Notes under the pieces: model-generated
What the model was told of the DNA's origin: nothing
Database searches by the model: none
The model's input: only the letters and a program-made list of their open reading frames with translations
Assembly: GCA_010094025.1 (NCBI GenBank)
Contig: ML991810.1
Coordinates: forward strand, 62,001-126,000
Length of the DNA stretch: 64,000 bases
Reading direction: 5' to 3'
From: Viridothelium virens
Taxonomy: Eukaryota > Ascomycota > Dothideomycetes > Trypetheliales > Trypetheliaceae
Part shown: positions 59,249 through 64,000 of the stretch, in pieces
How positions within the stretch are numbered: the first letter of the stretch is position 1
Layout of the letters: each line of letters begins with the position of its first letter
Made by a program: the position numbers and the translations under genes

Positions 59249-61383
59249 GCAGCGTGTCATCTACCTTACCGTCCTTGTAGGCTTCACTTGTCGGAACTCG
59301 GACCGTGATTTGGTAAAACACCGTGGAAAACCGAACAAGGAAAGATGGGACTATCAGTAAACAGTTCATATACTGTTGAGGAAGTCACAATCGGTTTTAG
59401 AAACCTCCTATGTGCGGCCAGGTACCCCTCGCTTCTTTCTTTCTTCTTTTGTACCTAGACACTCCACTCTCAGATACACTACAATTCAGAGGCACATGGC
59501 TCTCATCTTTTGTCCCTACACTTAGTGCCTCCTTCGAATCCCTACGGTCATAACTCTGAAGTAGGATCAAGGCTTTCTTTCGGGGGTACTGACTTAGAGG
59601 TAGCTTAGCAGAAGTAGCAAGTCCAGGCTCCAGTGGCAAGTTTCCGCTAATGCATTGTCATGGCATGATGATCCCAAGGTTTCCTCACTAATTTATCGAC
59701 TTCTTGAACAAGATTTGTCTTCCCTATCATGCAAGTTTCATTAGACGGTTTGGGTGTGTCGGAAGATGACAAGGTCGAGCTACAATAGGGTTGTCTAACT
59801 CCATTATCACTATTCTCATTGATCTACGTGAAGAGGGAGGAGCGAGAGGTAGTGCGCGTGAGTATCGACAGTTTTTTAAGCTTCTTCACATTTTATCTAG
59901 AGACCTTCGGGCATTAGACCATTAATGAATCTTTGTGTACACATTTAGTCACTTTCGGGACCACCAACAATCTATCATGATTTCGGTGCTAATGCATAAC
60001 GAAAGGCCATGAGACAATGACAACATCAACTATAGCCTCCCTTGTTTGCTCCAAAGCACAATGGAGGCAGCATTTTGCATCGAGATTGTCTTGTCGAATG
60101 CTCCATAGGCACAACATAGCAGTTGAGCGGTCGAATTTTTGTGTTATTATGAGTAAAATTAAGTTACCCTCTGCGGACCCAGGAGATATATTGCTTATCG
60201 GGAAGACTCTATTGTCCGGCCATATTGTCAAAGTAGAGCTTGATAGATGAAGGCGAGCTTCAGTTTTTTTTTCTCTCTTCTTTTTTTTTCCAGAGCAATG
60301 GGACTTGCGATTAATCGAGCGAGTTCAGGGCTCACGTTTGTGCCGTTGTACCGCATACCTTACTCGGAGTTCAAAGCCCGACGCTCTTTTTGAAACTGTG
60401 AGAAGCAGGTCGAATCGGCCCCAATGGCTGATACTCTACCTGCACCGTTGCTTTGAGCTGTCGAGATTTCCGCAACCACCGGTCTTCGAAAATTGAACAG
60501 TTCGCTATCATCGAATAGTCCCGATGAGGAAGGTCGAGGGTGCCATTGAGCAACTCAAACCCGAGAATCTATCAAGACAATTTGAAGGTTTCAAGCGTAA
60601 GGAGCTAAGCAAATCGCTCTAGCGTACCAGTTCGGGAAATTTTTACTTTCATAAAGACAGCATTCCATTAGCTTATTGCGGCAGAGTAAGGAAACGAGCA
60701 AGACACTCTCAGCTACTGCGACCATCTCAGCATTTTGAACCATCGTTGAACAATCATCGAGAGTCGGGGGCACCGAACTGGCATACGCAATGATTGTGGA
60801 CGAAGTCGAGATTCAACGGGACTACTCCCGAAACCGCTAACGTCGGCTGCGCCCAACCAATCCGTCGGGTCACTCGCATAGGGCATCGTATGACATTCTA
60901 TGAACCCGAGATGCCGACTTCCTTTGTGACACAATCTAGTTTAGCGGCTTTTCCTTGTTTGTTCAAGACTGACGCGTGGATGAAGCTTATTCTGGCCCGC
61001 TCCGGAGCGGTCTTCTCGTTACCACAGGGTGACAGAGTGATCATCGTAATTACCGGAGCTTCAGATTTACGACATGCCAATGGATTCAGGAGAAGGCCAG
61101 GGTATGTCAGTATGACACGGAGTACTCACCAGATAGTTGCTAGCGCATCCGCTGTGTCCTGATCCCCACTCGTGAAATACCCTGTGTGGACACTCCGTAT
61201 ATGTAAGACGAACATTAGGATCTTGGAATCTAGACTTGATTTCTGTCTGTAGAGGCATTAAGCTCTGCAAAGGTTTATGGATTGATAGTTCCCATCCCAG
61301 ATGTTGTTGTTCATACTGTCGGTTGCGGTTGGAATAGCATTTTTCCCCTATCCCACCACAATGGCTCCGGGAGAAGAGATGCT
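59249..61383. other. Gene-free region
   Basis: 2.1 kb without a recognisable gene. It contains a T-rich tract (60263-60292). Open frames are short, overlap on both strands and lack signatures. Confidence 0.4.
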
Positions 61384-61629
61384 TTAGCACGCAGACGCGA
61401 GTGTCCTCGCGCTCTTTGCCGTCAGCTTGATCGGCTCCATAAGCTCGCGTGGAACGGACGCAAGCATCCATTCATGCAGTCGCGCTACCGTAGATGATGT
61501 ATGATTGCAGATGTCGAGGACGAAACCGGCGACAGATGTTGAGATGGTGGTGACCCGACAGTCTGGCTCCGATGCTGTAGTCGTAGTTAGCGCGTTTCCC
61601 GCGGGGTCTGCATCTTTTCCATCGTTCAA
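61384..61629 (-). other. Possible remnant of a fungal STAND-type N-terminal domain
   Basis: An 81-codon minus-strand frame without an ATG reads TSVAGFVLDICNHTSSTVAR and then WMLASVPRELMEPIKLTAKS. This has the pattern of the helical domain at the front of fungal NACHT/ankyrin STAND proteins (a hydrophobic first helix, then a helix ending in PRELxxL). No downstream NTPase segment is visible. Low confidence: similarity is by pattern only. Confidence 0.2.
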
Positions 61630-62216
61630 CCCTTCGCCGCCAAGTCATCCCGTACTCCGTACCTCAACCAGTACCGCCTGCAACATATATTGATCTTGGA
61701 TGTATGCATGCCGTCGCTCAAGGATGCTCATCCATTGCCGGGGCTTCGTGCAATGCCAGCCTGCCATTGCTGCGTATTGTCCATTCTATACGATACGCAT
61801 GCTTCCTTTCAACGAACCGAGGCAATATTAAGCCGAACAATGATCCAAATCATTATGGTATCGGCAGAGCCCATTTCAACGGACAGTCCAGCATGCGCCT
61901 AGATCTGAGATAGAGACGTTGGGTTGCTATTCCGGCACTTTCGACGAGAGTCATGTCCTCGCAGGACCGGCGACCATCGCTCTAACCTTTGGAGTCGAGA
62001 ATCAAGAATGGAGAACCGAGTGTCAGGGGTTGATAGCACTTTCGAGCAAGGCTAAGTCATCACAGTTCATTCTCCAATCTGGAGGAGTTACGCAAGTACT
62101 TCGCGCATCACATGATGTCATTCAATTTCCAACACGTCTCCATCTTCCTCATTCAAGCGTCAGGTATCAAAGTTCATTTCGTCTTAGACCCTGAGCAGGC
62201 CCCCTACCCTGCCAAC
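61630..62216. other. Spacer upstream of the MFS pseudogene
   Basis: No gene seen; probably the old promoter region of the MFS relic. TACTCCGTA occurs at 61653. Confidence 0.4.
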
Positions 62217-63837
62217 ATGTCAGATTCGCCACGGTCGTTTCCAAAAGAACCTGTCGTCGAGCTGGAGATTGTAGTTGATGAGGAGCTTAACGCCCTCGGG
62301 GGCCAGGTGCTCGATGCGAGTCTGTACAAAGATGGCGCCGCTCGCTTGAAGCCAACCCGTCGAGATGGCTCAACTGTCCTGATCCCCCGGCCAAACGAAA
62401 GTCTTGACGATCCTCTCAGCTGGAGTGCCGCGGAAAAACATACACTTTGGCTGTCATCGCATTCCTTGCCTTTTTGCCCGATTATGCAGCCGATACTGGT
62501 ATTGTCACTGTGATTCCACAGCCCATGCATGAAATTGTTCTCCTTAGCATGCCCTTCAATCTTATGAAAAAATTTCGTGCTCCTCGCTGGTCGAAGGATT
62601 GCAGACAATGGAACGTGCAGCAATATGCAGTGCAGCATGCAGTTGGAAATATCTTCACCCTCGGGGTTTCCGGAATCTTTACCATCCTCCTGTCTGACCA
62701 TTTCGGGGGTTTACCGGTGCTGCTCGTCTTTCAATGCGTTATACTGTGGACCACGGCTTGGGCGGCTGCAGCCACGGAGCTCTTTCTCTTTCATGACTGC
62801 TCGAGTCTTCATGGGCTTCCTTCCTGGCGCTGCCCAAGGTGGAGGTCTCGTTTGGATCAAGGACCTTTTCTTTTCCACGAACATTCAAGGAAAATCAATG
62901 CGACTGACCTTCCCATCATCCTTAGCCTTTACCTCGGCCCTTTAATCACCGCCTTTGTCACTAACGTCACTGGCGCCTGGCGCTGGAGCTTTTTGATCTG
63001 GACAATCGGCTTCCTCCTCATCCTCGCCCTTGACAAGACTCTCTACAACTACAATTTTCTGTCACACGGACAGGTCTGGTCTCGCGCAAGCCTGGCATTG
63101 AGCAAGCCAAAAGCCTTCCCCAGCGCAGCTGCACCCAGTATGTCATCGGACCTCTTGCCGCCCTCACAAGAGTCCCCGTCCCCCTTATCGTCGTCTATTA
63201 CTTTCTCAACTTCACCTGAATCATCTCTATCAACACTACCACCAGCCTCTGGCTCACCAACTTCTACGGCTTTACCCTCAAGGGCCTTGGCTTCTTCTAC
63301 TTTTTCGGTATTACCGGCGTCACTAATGGCTGGTTCGTCGGTCACTTAGTACATAATGCGGTAGAAAACTACTGCAGTCGACGACATGCGGGTTGAACTG
63401 AGCCGAAGGCGCGATTGATTATTATGCATCCGGCGACCTTGCTCATGGCAGTTTCTCTGCTAATTCTCGGTTTTGCCGTACAAGATCATTGTCACTACAT
63501 GGTTCTCGCAGTATTTGCTTCTACACAGTGTGTGGGCATCATGGTGGCAACAATCGCTGTCAATGCGTATTTGCTCCACTGTATTCCCAAGTCGTTAGGA
63601 GAAGTCAGTGCCTGGGTCACAATCCGGTGGATCTGCGGAGGGTTCATTGGCAACTTATATCCAACTGCCATAGGTTGCGGAGATTGGCGCGGAGAAATTG
63701 TTGGGAATCCAGTGTGGGATCACAAGCGCCGTAGCATTCGTTACTGTACTGTTCGCAGGCTTATGGAAAGAGGATTCGGGCGCAAGGGAGGATTATCAAA
63801 AGGCATTAGCTGGGCTTTGGCAGCATATTATGATTGA
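62217..63837 (+). pseudogene. Decayed MFS (major facilitator) transporter gene
   Basis: From the ATG at 62217 the N-terminus is intact in style (MSDSPRSFPKEPVVELEIVV, then LIPRPNESLDDPLSWSAAEKHT), the usual cytosolic lead-in of a fungal 12-span drug/metabolite transporter family. The frame then changes just before transmembrane helix 1 (LAVIAFLAFLPDYAADTG). Later pieces in different frames are still easily recognised: GNIFTLGVSGIFTILLSDHF, ARVFMGFLPGAAQGGGLVWI, ITAFVTNVTGAWRWSFLIW, YFFGITGVTNGWFVGHL and ATLLMAVSLLILGFAV. At least five frame changes or stops break it, spread over the length, so it is a relic of a full gene and not merely unspliced. The sequence is otherwise close to functional, suggesting recent loss. 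Confidence 0.85.
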
Positions 63838-64000
63838 AAAGGGGCGATCAAAATCTATACAAAGGGCCGGATATCATAGCGGAATTTATGGGTATCAGCT
63901 GCATGGTGATGGAAGATCGAGAACATCCCTTTTTGTTCTTCAGCACGAATGCCGAATAGTTCTCGCGACGGCCCATCTTCCCATACCTCATGGATCATGG

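Noticed and set aside
60300-60420. tRNA-like look of a segment with GAGTTCAAAGCC.
   Set aside because: No A-box or acceptor stem could be matched around it.

Overview
This window is nuclear DNA of a filamentous ascomycete (Pezizomycotina), most likely a Dothideomycete or a close relative. The evidence is short spliceosomal introns (about 46-162 nt, GT..AG, CTAAC/CTGAC-like branch sites), wide intergenic spacers, and fungal-specific families: an involucrin-repeat/Leashin protein, a HAM1-like protein, an RCR membrane protein, a ULD-type ubiquitin-like protein and an asco-laccase. I saw no tRNA, rRNA, CRISPR or complete transposon.

Layout. 1-9 kb: the 3' part of a giant Lys/Gly-repeat protein of the Woronin-body tether (Leashin) type. 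9.5-10.1 kb: a small three-exon GFA-fold zinc protein. 11.3-14.0 kb: a four-exon signalling-like protein with an N-terminal fungal STAND-type domain and a ubiquitin-like domain. 14.6-16.7 kb: NAD(P)-malic enzyme (six exons). 17.8-19.7 kb: a secreted glucoamylase, divergent from a HAM1-like protein (20.6-22.9 kb). 24.4-25.0 kb: an RCR-type membrane protein. 25.7-27.8 kb: a glutamine-rich coiled-coil protein whose upstream region holds an unusual 15-unit tandem array (28.6-29.1 kb). 29.1-32.4 kb is gene-free. 32.4-33.5 kb: the ARL8 small GTPase, divergent from RPA2, the second-largest RNA polymerase I subunit (34.7-38.6 kb). 39.9-41.7 kb: a secreted subtilisin-like protease. 43.5-44.2 kb: a secreted cysteine-containing protein. 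46.2-47.1 kb: an unknown 311-residue protein. 48.5-50.7 kb: an ascomycete laccase. 50.7-64 kb: a gene-poor stretch with one F-box gene and several decayed host genes, including an MFS transporter.

The left half (1-38.6 kb) looks like core genome: organelle tethering, central metabolism, small-GTPase trafficking and rRNA transcription. The right part (39-64 kb) looks accessory: secreted enzymes (protease, laccase), a small secreted protein, an F-box protein, and relics with interrupted frames. The most unusual signal is the 28605-29077 array. It has 15 degenerate units of 28-35 nt, each carrying a CGAC...GTCG inverted arm pair, with a three-unit higher-order repeat. Its unit lengths are not multiples of three, so it is not a coding repeat.
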